Positions 35,583 through 43,857 of a DNA stretch of 64,000 bases are shown in pieces (positions within the stretch are counted from its first letter, which is position 1; the number at the start of each line of letters is the position of its first letter). Under the pieces are notes generated by a model. The model made no database searches, had not been told where the DNA came from, and was given only the letters and a program-made list of their open reading frames with translations. The position numbers and the translations under genes were made by a program. Origin of the DNA: Bradyrhizobium sp. NFR13 (GTDB lineage Bacteria > Pseudomonadota > Alphaproteobacteria > Rhizobiales > Xanthobacteraceae). Where the stretch lies: contig NZ_FOTP01000004.1 in the NCBI RefSeq assembly GCF_900114605.1, positions 186,001 through 250,000 on the forward strand, in the 5' to 3' direction.

Positions 35583-36731
35583 ATGACGCTCACGAGACGT
35601 GGATTCACGGCGGGTATCGCGGCCGGCCTGGCTGCCCCCTACATTATTGGCAGCGCGCGCGCCCAGGGCGGGGGAACGATCAAGATCGGCATGTGTGCGC
35701 CGATTACGGGCCCCGCCGCAGAAGCCGGCAAATACGCGACCGGCGGTGCCAAGCTCGCGGTCGAGGCTATCAACAAGGCAGGCGGCATTCTCGGCAAGCA
35801 GATCGAACTGATCATCGAGGACGATCAGACCACCAATCCCGGCATCGTGCTGGCTTTCTCCAAGCTTGCTGCCAATCCTGACATCGTCGGTTTCCTCGGC
35901 TCGATCCGTTCGACTCAGGTGCATGCAATGGCGCCGGACGTGCTCAAGCTCGGCAAGCCGGTGATGTTCGGCGGCACCGATCCGAACCTCACCAAGCTCG
36001 GCAATCCCTGGCTGTTCCGCTTCCGTCCGAATGACAGCTATTCCGGCCGCGTGATCGCCGAATATGGCGTCAAGAATCTCGACAAGAAGAAGTGGGCTGT
36101 GCTGCATTCGACCGATGCGTTCGGCACCGCGGGAGGCAAAGCACTGACCGAAGCGCTCGGGCCGCTGGGTGCAACCGTCGCGCTCGATCAGGGCTATGCC
36201 AACCAGAGCCAGGATTTCACGCCGGTCGTGCTCGCGATCAAGCAGTCCGGCGCCGATATCCTCGGTTCCTATTTCACCTTCGAAAACGATCTCGGAATCT
36301 TCGCCCGTCAGCTCCGCCAGCTCGGCGTCAATATTCCGTGGGTGGGTTCGCCCTCGATCGTCAACGTCACCGCGTTGAAGCTCGCCGGTCCCGCGCTCTA
36401 CGGCACCTATGGCGTCGCCGATTACGCGGAAGATTCATCCGAGGCGTCGAAGGCCTTCGGCAAGGCCTATCGCGATGCCTACAAGGTTGCACCGGATAAC
36501 CAGAGCTCCTGGCCATATGATGCCATCAACGTGCTGGCAACGGCGATCAAGAATGCCGGCTCGACCGATCCGCAGAAGATCCGCGAGGCGATCCTCACGG
36601 TCAAGAAATATCCTGGAGCCGAGGGCGAATACAACTTCGACAAGAACGGCGACGGTCTGCACGGCTACAACATCGTGAAGAACGAGAAGGGCAACATCGT
36701 CTTCGACAAGCACATCGAATTCGATAACTGA
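35583..36731 (+). CDS. Liv-type substrate-binding protein with Tat-like signal
   Basis: 382 residues. The N-terminus MTLTRRGFTAGIAAGLAAPY is a twin-arginine-type signal, ending near ARAQG. IKIGMCAPITGPAAEAGKYA, EAINKAGGILGKQIELIIED and DQTTNPGIVLAFSKL are hallmarks of type I binding proteins for branched-chain amino acids and aromatic acids. Downstream on the same strand lie the permease, fused permease-ATPase and second ATPase of a complete importer, with a hairpin after this gene. Given the hpa genes around it the ligand is probably an aromatic acid. The ATG follows GGGAGAGAACG. Confidence 0.93.
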   Translation: MTLTRRGFTAGIAAGLAAPYIIGSARAQGGGTIKIGMCAPITGPAAEAGKYATGGAKLAVEAINKAGGILGKQIELIIEDDQTTNPGIVLAFSKLAANPDIVGFLGSIRSTQVHAMAPDVLKLGKPVMFGGTDPNLTKLGNPWLFRFRPNDSYSGRVIAEYGVKNLDKKKWAVLHSTDAFGTAGGKALTEALGPLGATVALDQGYANQSQDFTPVVLAIKQSGADILGSYFTFENDLGIFARQLRQLGVNIPWVGSPSIVNVTALKLAGPALYGTYGVADYAEDSSEASKAFGKAYRDAYKVAPDNQSSWPYDAINVLATAIKNAGSTDPQKIREAILTVKKYPGAEGEYNFDKNGDGLHGYNIVKNEKGNIVFDKHIEFDN

Positions 36732-36736
36732 CGGTG

Positions 36737-36758
36737 AGGGCCGTCGACCGACGGCCTT
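36737..36758 (+). terminator. Hairpin after the binding-protein gene (attenuator or 3'-stabiliser)
   Basis: AGGGCCGT and ACGGCCTT pair around a six-base loop six bases past the stop codon. In importer operons such hairpins let the binding protein be made in excess over the membrane subunits. Confidence 0.5.
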
Positions 36759-36762
36759 CACC

Positions 36763-36905
36763 ATCATCCCGGGGCACGCGCATCTTCGCGCGTGAACCTC
36801 AGCCACTCCAATTGGCGGGGGATCCCAGAATGTTCAGCGCCTGTTGCCACGCACACCATGTCGGGGTTCCGGGTCTGCGCCTGACGGCGCATCCCGGAAC
36901 GACGA
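36763..36905. repeat. Intergenic inverted repeat, family A copy 5
   Basis: A more diverged copy: left arm CATCATCCCGGGGCACGCG, right arm GCGCATCCCGGAACGACGA, inner GATCCCAGAATG and GGGGTTCCGGGTCTGCGC. It separates the binding-protein gene from the permease genes. Confidence 0.75.
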
Positions 36906-36946
36906 GTTTGTCGCCATAAGCACTCACCTCCCACCGAGCACGCCTG

Positions 36947-37822
36947 ATGGATCTGGTACTGCAGTTACTGTTTACGGGAATCGGCATCGGAGCCGTCTAT
37001 GCGCTGGTGGCGCTGGGCTTCGTGCTGATCTTCCGGGCGACAAACGTCGTCAATTTCGCGCAGGGTGAGTTCTCGATGGTCGCCGCCTATCTGATGGTGG
37101 TCTGCGCCGTCGATCTGGAACTGCCCTATTGGCTGTCCTTCATCATTGCGCTCGCCGGCATGGCGATCATCGGCGTCATCTTCAATCTCGGCGTCTATTA
37201 TCCGCTGCGCCACCGCACCTATCTGCCTGTGATCATCGCCACCATCGGCGCCTCGATCCTGATGGCCAATGGCGTGCTGGCGCTGTATGGCCCGCAGCCG
37301 CAGGTGCTGCCGGGCTGGTTCGATACGCCCGGCATCCAGCTCGGTCCGGTCTATCTCGACAGCCAGTATCTGCTGATCATCGTGGTCACCATCGCGCTGG
37401 TGATCTTCAATTACTGGTTCTTCGAACACACGATGATCGGCAAGAAGCTGCAGGCGACGTCGCAGGACAAGGAGATGGCATCGCTGCTCGGTATTTCCGT
37501 CTCGACCATGATCATGGTGACCTTCATCTATTCGGCCGTGCTCGGCGGTCTTGCCGGGCTTCTGGTGGCGCCGATCCTGTTCGTGTCGATCCAGATGGGC
37601 TCCACCATCGCGCTGAAGGCCTTCGCGGCCACCATCATCGGCGGCTTCGGCGATGTCACCGGCGCCATCATCGGCGGTCTTGCGCTCGGCATCATCGAGA
37701 CATTCGGCGCCGCCTATATCTCTGTGCCCTACAAGGATGGCTTCGCCTTCCTCGTGCTGGTGCTGTTCCTGGTGTTCCGTCCGCAGGGCATCTTCGGCGA
37801 ACGTGTCGCGGAGAAAGCATGA
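36947..37822 (+). CDS. LivH-type ABC permease
   Basis: 291 residues, about eight membrane helices. GIGIGAVYALVALGFVLIFRAT, VVNFAQGEFSMVAAYLM and the EAA-like loop GISVSTMIMVTFIYSAVLGGLAG identify the LivH branch. It forms the transmembrane channel with the LivM half encoded next. The stop overlaps the next start in ATGA, so translation is coupled. Confidence 0.95.
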   Translation: MDLVLQLLFTGIGIGAVYALVALGFVLIFRATNVVNFAQGEFSMVAAYLMVVCAVDLELPYWLSFIIALAGMAIIGVIFNLGVYYPLRHRTYLPVIIATIGASILMANGVLALYGPQPQVLPGWFDTPGIQLGPVYLDSQYLLIIVVTIALVIFNYWFFEHTMIGKKLQATSQDKEMASLLGISVSTMIMVTFIYSAVLGGLAGLLVAPILFVSIQMGSTIALKAFAATIIGGFGDVTGAIIGGLALGIIETFGAAYISVPYKDGFAFLVLVLFLVFRPQGIFGERVAEKA

Positions 37823-39597
37823 GCACCTCCAGCGACAACATCCCGGCAGTGGTCATCACGCGTCCGAAACCGCTGCTGCTGCGTCACGCGCCATATTTCA
37901 TCGGCGCGGCTATCGTGGTCTTCCTCGCGGCGTCGATGCAGTTCGACGGCTACATCCTCAACATCCTGATGCAGGCCACCACTTTCGCCATCGCCGTGTT
38001 CGGCCTGTCGGTGGTGCTCGGCCTGTGCGGGCAGATCAATCTGGCGCAGGCGGCGTTCTTCGGCTTCGGCGCCTATGCGGTCGGCATCGGCACCACGGAC
38101 TATCAGCTCAGCTACTGGCTATGTCTGGTGGCGGGCTGCGTGATGGCACTGATCGCCGGCGCGGTGCTCGGCCTGTCGACGCTGCGGCTCGGGGGCCACT
38201 ACCTCGCGATGGTGACGATCTCGTTCCAGCAGATCGTCACTTTGGTGATGATCAATGCGATCTGGCTCACCAAGGGACCGGACGGCGTGTCGAAGATCGG
38301 CCGCCCGTCGCTGTTCCTGTCGTCGCAGTCCTATCTCGCTTTCTGCGTCGCCATGCTGGCTCTGGTCGGCTACATCGTCTGGCATCTGCCGGAGACGCGG
38401 CTCGGCCGCGCCATGCGCGCGGTGCGCGACAACGAACTCGCAGCCGGCGTCAACGGCATCGATGTGTTTCGCACCAAGGTCTATGCATTCGCCATATCGG
38501 CTGTGCTCGGTGGTCTCGGCGGCGGGTTGTTCGCGGGCGGCTTCGCTTATATCAGCCCGGATCAGTTCTCCTTCGCCGAATCCATAGTGTTCCTGACCAT
38601 GTCGCTGCTCGGCGGCGTGGCGTCGCCGATCGGCTCCGCCATCGGCACGGGTCTGCTGATCTTGATTCCGGAATGGCTGCGCTTCCTCAAGAGTGTGCCG
38701 GGGCTTTATCTGGCCATCTACGGCCTGTCGGTGATCCTGATCATCCGCTTCATGCCCGACGGCATCTGGGGCTTCGTCACCGCGGCCTATGATCGCATGC
38801 GCAGCAGCAAGAAGGTGGCCGTGACAAGCGCGCCGCTGCAGCTCAGGCCGGCGGCGACCGGCGGCGACATGGTGCTCGAAGTCACCGGCCTGTCGAAACA
38901 TTTCGGCGGCTTGAAAGCCGTCGATCAGGTCGACATATCCGTGCGCCGCGGCGGCGTGCACGCGCTGATCGGCCCCAACGGCTCGGGAAAGACTACGACG
39001 CTGAATGTGCTGTCGGGTCTCTACAACGCGACCTCAGGCAAGGTGGTGCTGGACGGCACCGACGTCACCACGATGCCGCCGCATCTGCGCGCAGCAGCGG
39101 GGCTCGGCCGCACCTTCCAGAACATCCGCCTGTTCCGCTCGATGACCGCACTGGAAAACGTCATCATCGGCGCCGAGCGGCCGGGCAATACGCTCACCGG
39201 CAAGGGCGATGAAGCCGCGCTGACCGAGCGGGCGCTGGCGGCACTCACTTTCGTTGGCCTCGGCCCACGCGCCATGGAGCTGATCTCCAGCTTCTCCTAC
39301 GGCCATCAGCGTCTGATCGAGATCGCGCGCGCACTGGCGGCAAATCCGACGCTGCTACTGCTCGACGAGCCCGCTGCCGGTCTCAATTCGACCGAGAAGC
39401 TCGAACTGCATGAACTGCTCAAGCGCATTGCGGCGCAGGGGCTGACCATCCTGATCATCGATCACGACATGACGCTGGTGTCGGAAGCGGCGCAGCACAT
39501 TACCGTGCTGAATTTCGGACGGCGTATTGCCGATGGCGAGTCGATGGCGGTGCTCCGCCATCCCGACGTCGTCTCGGCCTATCTCGGAACAGACTGA
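37819..39597 (+). CDS. LivM-LivG fusion: ABC permease fused to ATPase
   Basis: 592 residues from the ATG at 37819, which overlaps the LivH stop. Residues about 20-330 are a LivM-type permease (ILMQATTFAIAVFGLSVVLG, GQINLAQAAFFGFGAYA, AMRAVRDNELAAGVNGI). After a linker (SSKKVAVTSAPLQLRPAA) residues about 350-590 are a LivG-type ATPase: Walker A GPNGSGKTT, Q-loop TFQNIRLF, signature FSYGHQRLIEIARALA (His in place of the usual Gln), Walker B LLLLDEPAAGL and switch IDHD. The fusion fixes one ATPase to one permease half. The frame is open upstream to 37129 but that is inside livH. Confidence 0.95.
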   Translation: MSTSSDNIPAVVITRPKPLLLRHAPYFIGAAIVVFLAASMQFDGYILNILMQATTFAIAVFGLSVVLGLCGQINLAQAAFFGFGAYAVGIGTTDYQLSYWLCLVAGCVMALIAGAVLGLSTLRLGGHYLAMVTISFQQIVTLVMINAIWLTKGPDGVSKIGRPSLFLSSQSYLAFCVAMLALVGYIVWHLPETRLGRAMRAVRDNELAAGVNGIDVFRTKVYAFAISAVLGGLGGGLFAGGFAYISPDQFSFAESIVFLTMSLLGGVASPIGSAIGTGLLILIPEWLRFLKSVPGLYLAIYGLSVILIIRFMPDGIWGFVTAAYDRMRSSKKVAVTSAPLQLRPAATGGDMVLEVTGLSKHFGGLKAVDQVDISVRRGGVHALIGPNGSGKTTTLNVLSGLYNATSGKVVLDGTDVTTMPPHLRAAAGLGRTFQNIRLFRSMTALENVIIGAERPGNTLTGKGDEAALTERALAALTFVGLGPRAMELISSFSYGHQRLIEIARALAANPTLLLLDEPAAGLNSTEKLELHELLKRIAAQGLTILIIDHDMTLVSEAAQHITVLNFGRRIADGESMAVLRHPDVVSAYLGTD

Positions 39598-40340
39598 TGC
39601 CGCTGCTTGAAATCAACGATCTCAATGTCCGTTACGGCGAAATCGTCGCGCTCCGCGGTGTGTCGTTCAATGTCGAGGAAGGGCAGGTAGTGACGCTGCT
39701 TGGCGCCAACGGCGCCGGCAAGTCGACCACGCTGCGCGCGATCTCGGGTCTCGCCAAGCCGGCCTCGGGCGACATCCTGTTCGACGGCAAGTCGATCGCA
39801 GGTTTGGGCCCGGAAGCCATCGTGCGGATGGGCATCTCCCATGTGCCGGAGGGCAGGCGGGTGTTTCCCGGCCTGACGGTGAAAGAGAACATCATGCTCG
39901 GCGGCTCCAATCGCAAAGCGAGCAAGGCCGAATTGTCTGGTGAAGCCGACGCGATGTTCGATCTGTTTCCCGACATACGGAAATTCTCCGGTGCGCTCGG
40001 CTGGACGCTGTCCGGTGGTCAGTTGCAGATGGTCGCGGTCGCGCGCGGCCTGATGGCCAAGCCGCGGTTGCTGCTCCTGGACGAGCCGTCGCTCGGCCTC
40101 GCGCCGGTCATCGTACAGGCGGTGTTCCGCATCATCACGGAAATCCGCCTCTCCACCACGGTCTTGCTTGTGGAGCAAAATGCGCGCATGGGACTATCCG
40201 TCGCCGATCAGGGTTACGTGCTGGAAACCGGCCGTATCGTGCTGGGCGGCAAGCCGGAGGATCTCTGGGCCAACGAGGCCATCGCGGCCGCCTATCTCGG
40301 CGGTCATGGCAAACCTGCAGCGGGTCTTGCGGCCCATTGA
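39597..40340 (+). CDS. LivF-type ABC ATPase
   Basis: 247 residues. Walker A GANGAGKST, TVKENIMLGG, signature LSGGQLQMVAVARGLMA, Walker B LLLLDEPSLGLAP and switch VEQNAR are intact. The LSGGQLQM signature differs by one residue from the usual LSGGEQQM of LivF. The start ATG shares one base with the stop of the upstream fusion gene (TGATG), so the two ATPases are translated in a coupled way. It completes the importer. Confidence 0.95.
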   Translation: MPLLEINDLNVRYGEIVALRGVSFNVEEGQVVTLLGANGAGKSTTLRAISGLAKPASGDILFDGKSIAGLGPEAIVRMGISHVPEGRRVFPGLTVKENIMLGGSNRKASKAELSGEADAMFDLFPDIRKFSGALGWTLSGGQLQMVAVARGLMAKPRLLLLDEPSLGLAPVIVQAVFRIITEIRLSTTVLLVEQNARMGLSVADQGYVLETGRIVLGGKPEDLWANEAIAAAYLGGHGKPAAGLAAH

Positions 40341-40392
40341 GGGTCTTGCACCGACGGCCTCGCTGCCCATCAACAAGGACGAATGTCCCGCC

Positions 40393-41478
40393 ATGGTTAC
40401 AGTTCAAGTCAACAAGCTCATCGATTTCGTCGCCGACGTGTTCGCCCATGCCGACTCGTCTCCGGAAGAAGCCCGGCGCATTGCGACCTATCTCACCACC
40501 GCGAACCTCACCGGCCATGACAGCCACGGCGTCATCCGCGTGCCGGTCTATATCCGCTGGCGCAATAACGGGATGATCACCCCGAACCAGACCATCGAGA
40601 TTCCCGTCGATACGCCCTCGCTCGCCGTCGTCGATGGCCGCTTCGGCTATGGCCAGACGGTCGGCCCGCTGGCCGTGAAGCTCGGTATCGAGAAGTGCAA
40701 GGCGGCCGGTCTCTCCGCCATCGCCACCAAGAATTCCGGTCACATCGGCCGCATCGGCGACTGGGCGGAAATGGCTGCGGCCGAAGGCCTCGTCTCGATC
40801 CATTTCGTCACCGCGGCAGGCTCGGTGCTGGTCGCGCCCTATGGCGGCGTTGAGCGCCGCCTTTCCACTGCACCTTATTGCGTCGGCATTCCGCGTCCCG
40901 GTCAGATACCGGTGGTGCTGGATTTCGCAACCTCGGTGGTCGCCGAAGGCAAGGTGCTGGTGGCCTCGCGCGGCGGCAAGAAGCTGCCGAAGGGCGCGCT
41001 GATTGCGCCCGATGGCACGCTGAGCGAAGACCCGGCGCTGCTCTACGGCCCGCATGAGATGCAAGGTCCGCGCGATCACTCCAAGGGCACCGGCGCGATC
41101 CGCGCCTTCGGCGATCACAAGGGCTCAGGCCTCGCGCTGATCTGCGAATTGCTCGGCGGCGCGCTCACCGGCAACGGTGCCACCAAATATGATCGGCCAT
41201 TCGCCAATGGCATGTTCTCGATCTATATCGATCCGAAAGTGATCGACCCCGCGAACTTCTTCGACGGCGAAGTCGCGCGTTATGTCGACTTCTTCAAGAG
41301 CGCCAAGCCGGCCGCCGGCGTCGATGCCGTTCTGATTCCCGGCGATAACGAGGCGAAGACTCGCGCCGAGCGCACCGGCAATGGCGTGCCATTGCCGGAC
41401 GAGACCTGGGCTGCCATCGTGCAGACCGCACGTGACGTCGGCGTCAGCGAAGAGGCCGTGAAGAAGGCGACCTCGTAG
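40393..41478 (+). CDS. Ldh/malate-dehydrogenase-2 family oxidoreductase
   Basis: 361 residues from the ATG at 40393 after AAGGAC; the frame is open further upstream into livF. The family is the NAD(P)-dependent 2-hydroxyacid/imino-acid dehydrogenases (YlbC, ComC, YiaK), unrelated to Rossmann LDH: TANLTGHDSHGVIRVPVYI, VDGRFGYGQTVG, NSGHIGRIGDWAEMA (catalytic His), FGDHKGSGLALICELLGGAL. Family members reduce 2-oxo acids such as oxaloacetate, sulfopyruvate, or 2-oxoadipate-like compounds. Position between the importer and hpaI suggests a role on an aromatic or aliphatic 2-hydroxyacid of this locus. Confidence 0.88.
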   Translation: MVTVQVNKLIDFVADVFAHADSSPEEARRIATYLTTANLTGHDSHGVIRVPVYIRWRNNGMITPNQTIEIPVDTPSLAVVDGRFGYGQTVGPLAVKLGIEKCKAAGLSAIATKNSGHIGRIGDWAEMAAAEGLVSIHFVTAAGSVLVAPYGGVERRLSTAPYCVGIPRPGQIPVVLDFATSVVAEGKVLVASRGGKKLPKGALIAPDGTLSEDPALLYGPHEMQGPRDHSKGTGAIRAFGDHKGSGLALICELLGGALTGNGATKYDRPFANGMFSIYIDPKVIDPANFFDGEVARYVDFFKSAKPAAGVDAVLIPGDNEAKTRAERTGNGVPLPDETWAAIVQTARDVGVSEEAVKKATS

Positions 41479-41541
41479 TTTCTCGAACTCAACTCTCTGC
41501 ACTCAAGTCATCACTACCAACCAAAAGAAGGACCATCGACG

Positions 41542-42318
41542 ATGGCAAACAAGGTCAAGGAAATCTGGAAGGCGGGCAAGGTCGCCGTCAACGGCTGGCT
41601 CGCGATTCCGTCGGGCTTCTCTGCCGAAGTGATGGCGCAGTGCGGTTTCGACAGCGTCACCGTGGATATCCAGCACGGCGTGCAGGACTACATGTCGATG
41701 GTGGAGTGCTTCCAGGCGATGGGTGCGCATCCGGTGACGCCGATGGTCCGCGTGCCATGGAACGAGCCCGGCATTATCGGCAAGGTGCTCGACGGCGGCG
41801 CTTACGGCGTGATCTGTCCGATGGTCAACACTAAGGAAGAAGCCGAGAACTTCGTGCAGTACTGCAAGTATCCGCCGCGCGGCACCCGCAGCAACGGTCC
41901 GATCCGCTCAGGCATGTATGGCGGCGCCGGCGACTATCAGAAGACGGCCAATGCCGACATCATCTGCCTGCCGATGCTGGAAACCAAGACCGCGGTCGAT
42001 AACATGGAAGCCATTCTTGATGTCGAAGGCATCGACGGCGTCTATGTCGGACCAAGCGACCTCGGCTTCTCCTACGGCCTCGTGCCGAAGCTCGACCGCG
42101 AAGAACCGGAGATCCTCAAGATCTACGACAAGCTCATCAAGGAATGCGACAAGCGCGGCCTCAATCCGGGCATCCACTGCTCGGGCCCGGCCGGGGCCGC
42201 CAAGAACATCGGCATGGGCTTCAAGCTGGTGACGTTGCTCAACGACAGCGGCATTCTCGCCACCGGCGCGAAGAGCTGGGTCAACGACACCCGCAAGGGC
42301 TCGGGCGGCAAGGCGTAA
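41542..42318 (+). CDS. hpaI: HpcH/HpaI-type aldolase
   Basis: 258 residues of the class II pyruvate aldolases. VDIQHGVQDY holds the catalytic His, and the metal ligands are Glu in PMLETKTA and Asp in VGPSDLGFSYG; CKYPPRGTRSNGP is the phosphate/carboxylate loop. HpaI splits 4-hydroxy-2-oxoheptanedioate into pyruvate and succinic semialdehyde, the last step of the homoprotocatechuate pathway. It ends the plus-strand operon. The start follows AAAAGAAGGACC. A specific role on another 2-oxo acid is possible, as this family is permissive. Confidence 0.88.
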   Translation: MANKVKEIWKAGKVAVNGWLAIPSGFSAEVMAQCGFDSVTVDIQHGVQDYMSMVECFQAMGAHPVTPMVRVPWNEPGIIGKVLDGGAYGVICPMVNTKEEAENFVQYCKYPPRGTRSNGPIRSGMYGGAGDYQKTANADIICLPMLETKTAVDNMEAILDVEGIDGVYVGPSDLGFSYGLVPKLDREEPEILKIYDKLIKECDKRGLNPGIHCSGPAGAAKNIGMGFKLVTLLNDSGILATGAKSWVNDTRKGSGGKA

Positions 42319-42330
42319 GCCACAGGCTCT

Positions 42331-42476
42331 CTTCCCTCTCCCCTTGTGGGAGAGGGTGGATCGCCGCGAAGCGGCGAGACGGGTGAGGGGTAGCCACAAG
42401 CTCCGAGCCCGGCCGGACCCCTCATCCGTCACGGCCTTCGGCCGTGCCACCTTCTCCCACAAGGGGAGAAGGAAGG
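42331..42476. repeat. Intergenic inverted repeat, family D
   Basis: CTTCCCTCTCCCCTTGTGGG at the left and CCCACAAGGGGAGAAGGAAG at the right are inverted copies, with inner AGCGGCGAGACGGGTGAGGG and CCCCTCATCCG segments. Convergent position between hpaI and a MarR gene; it may also terminate both. Confidence 0.85.
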
Positions 42477-42477
42477 A

Positions 42478-43071
42478 TCACTCCACCACCGGCGCCGTGT
42501 CTATCTTGATCTCGCTCTGCCGGCCGTCGATCACATCCGCAAAACGCATCAGCTCCTGCATCAGCAACTGCTGCCCCTCCGGGCCGAGCGGTGCCAACAA
42601 CTCCCGCTGCACGTCGAACACCCGCGGAATCGCTTCGTTGATGACGGTCTCGCCCGCCGAGGTGAGCTGGACACGCAGCGTCCTGCGATCGTTCGGCTCC
42701 GGCAACCGTGCCAGATAATTCTGCGCCTCCAGCTTGTTGAGCCGGCTGGTCAGTCCGGCGCCTGACAGCAGCAGCGATTGGGCGATCTGCTTCGGCGACA
42801 GGCTGTAGGGCGCGCCGGCGCGGCGCAGCGCGGTCAACACGTCATAGGTGCCACGCGTCAGCCCCAAAGGTGCGAGCGCCTCGTCGATCAGGGCCGTGCA
42901 TTGCATCTGGATGCGCCCGATCAGGCCATAGATGTGCACCGGGCTGGGATCGATATCCGGTCGCTCCGCCTGCCACTGCGCGAAAATGGCATCGACCTGT
43001 TCGCGCATCGCCGCGCGCGCGCGCGTAGGTCGGCGCGAGGGCGGTTTCGATCCCCGAGTCTCTTCAACCAT
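42478..43071 (-). CDS. MarR-family transcriptional regulator
   Basis: 197 residues with a winged-helix domain: GLTRGTYDVLTALRRAGAPY, LSPKQIAQSLLLSGAGLTSR (recognition helix), LEAQNYLARLPEPNDRRTLR (wing). An N-terminal basic extension of about 45 residues is unusual for the family. It is the distal gene of the SsuABC-like operon on the same strand, 37 bases after the permease stop. A 16-base tandem duplication lies over its start. Probable ligand-responsive repressor of the importer/NicC locus. Confidence 0.9.
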   Translation of the reverse strand: MVEETRGSKPPSRRPTRARAAMREQVDAIFAQWQAERPDIDPSPVHIYGLIGRIQMQCTALIDEALAPLGLTRGTYDVLTALRRAGAPYSLSPKQIAQSLLLSGAGLTSRLNKLEAQNYLARLPEPNDRRTLRVQLTSAGETVINEAIPRVFDVQRELLAPLGPEGQQLLMQELMRFADVIDGRQSEIKIDTAPVVE

Positions 43072-43099
43072 TTGTCTCGTCAGCCATTTGTCTCGTCAG
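43068..43099. repeat. 16-bp tandem duplication at the MarR start
   Basis: CCATTTGTCTCGTCAG occurs twice without a gap. On the coding strand it creates two extra ATG codons (43087 and 43103) that both stop within seven codons, leaving 43071 as the only productive start. Confidence 0.9.
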
Positions 43100-43107
43100 T
43101 CATGGCG

Positions 43108-43857
43108 TTACGGCGTCCAGTCGATCACACGTCGTTCGATAAACTCGATGCCGTGAAACAGCGCAATACTTAGCACGGTGAGCAGCGCGATGGCGGCGAA
43201 AGCGAGCGGCGTCTGCGACTGCGCGGTGGAGGTCAGGATCAGATAGCCGAGCCCGTCCTGCGCGGCGACGAATTCGCTGATCACCGCGCCGATCACGGCG
43301 AAGGTCACCGCCACCTTGCAGCCGGTGAAGAAGTGCGGCAGCGCCACGGGAACGCGCAGCCGGCGGAACACCATATGCGGCGAGGCGCCGAGCGAGCGCA
43401 TCAGGTCGAGCATGGTCTTTGGCGCAGCCTCGAAGCCGGCGACCATGTTGACGAGGATCGGGAAGAAGCAGACCAGCACCACGACCAGGATCTTCGGCCA
43501 TTCCGAGAGGCCGAACCACAGGATGATCAGCGGCGCCACGGCGACCTTCGGCACCGACTGCAGGCCGAGCAGGATCGGATAGATGATCCGGCGCGCCAGT
43601 GGATTGAGGCTGATGATGATCGCCAGCGGCAGCGACAGCGCGATCGCGAAGACGAAACCGAGCACGGTCTCGCGCAGCGTGACGATGGTGTTCGATGCGA
43701 GTTCAGGCGCCCATTTGACGGCGGAGTGATAGATCTCCGACGGCGCAGGCAGAATCCATGTCGGGATCTTCAGCGTGTCGCAGAGCAGCTCCCAGCCGAT
43801 CAGCAGCGCCAGATAGATCAGCGGCGTCGCGGCACGGTCGATGAAGCGCGAGGTCAT
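43108..43857 (-). CDS. SsuC/TauC-type ABC permease
   Basis: 249 residues, six membrane helices. The EAA loop MRSLGASPHMVFRRLRVPVALPH binds the ATPase. The start ATG overlaps the ATPase stop (ATGA). It belongs to the nitrate/sulfonate/taurine/pyrimidine-precursor type of importers. Confidence 0.93.
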   Translation of the reverse strand: MTSRFIDRAATPLIYLALLIGWELLCDTLKIPTWILPAPSEIYHSAVKWAPELASNTIVTLRETVLGFVFAIALSLPLAIIISLNPLARRIIYPILLGLQSVPKVAVAPLIILWFGLSEWPKILVVVLVCFFPILVNMVAGFEAAPKTMLDLMRSLGASPHMVFRRLRVPVALPHFFTGCKVAVTFAVIGAVISEFVAAQDGLGYLILTSTAQSQTPLAFAAIALLTVLSIALFHGIEFIERRVIDWTP

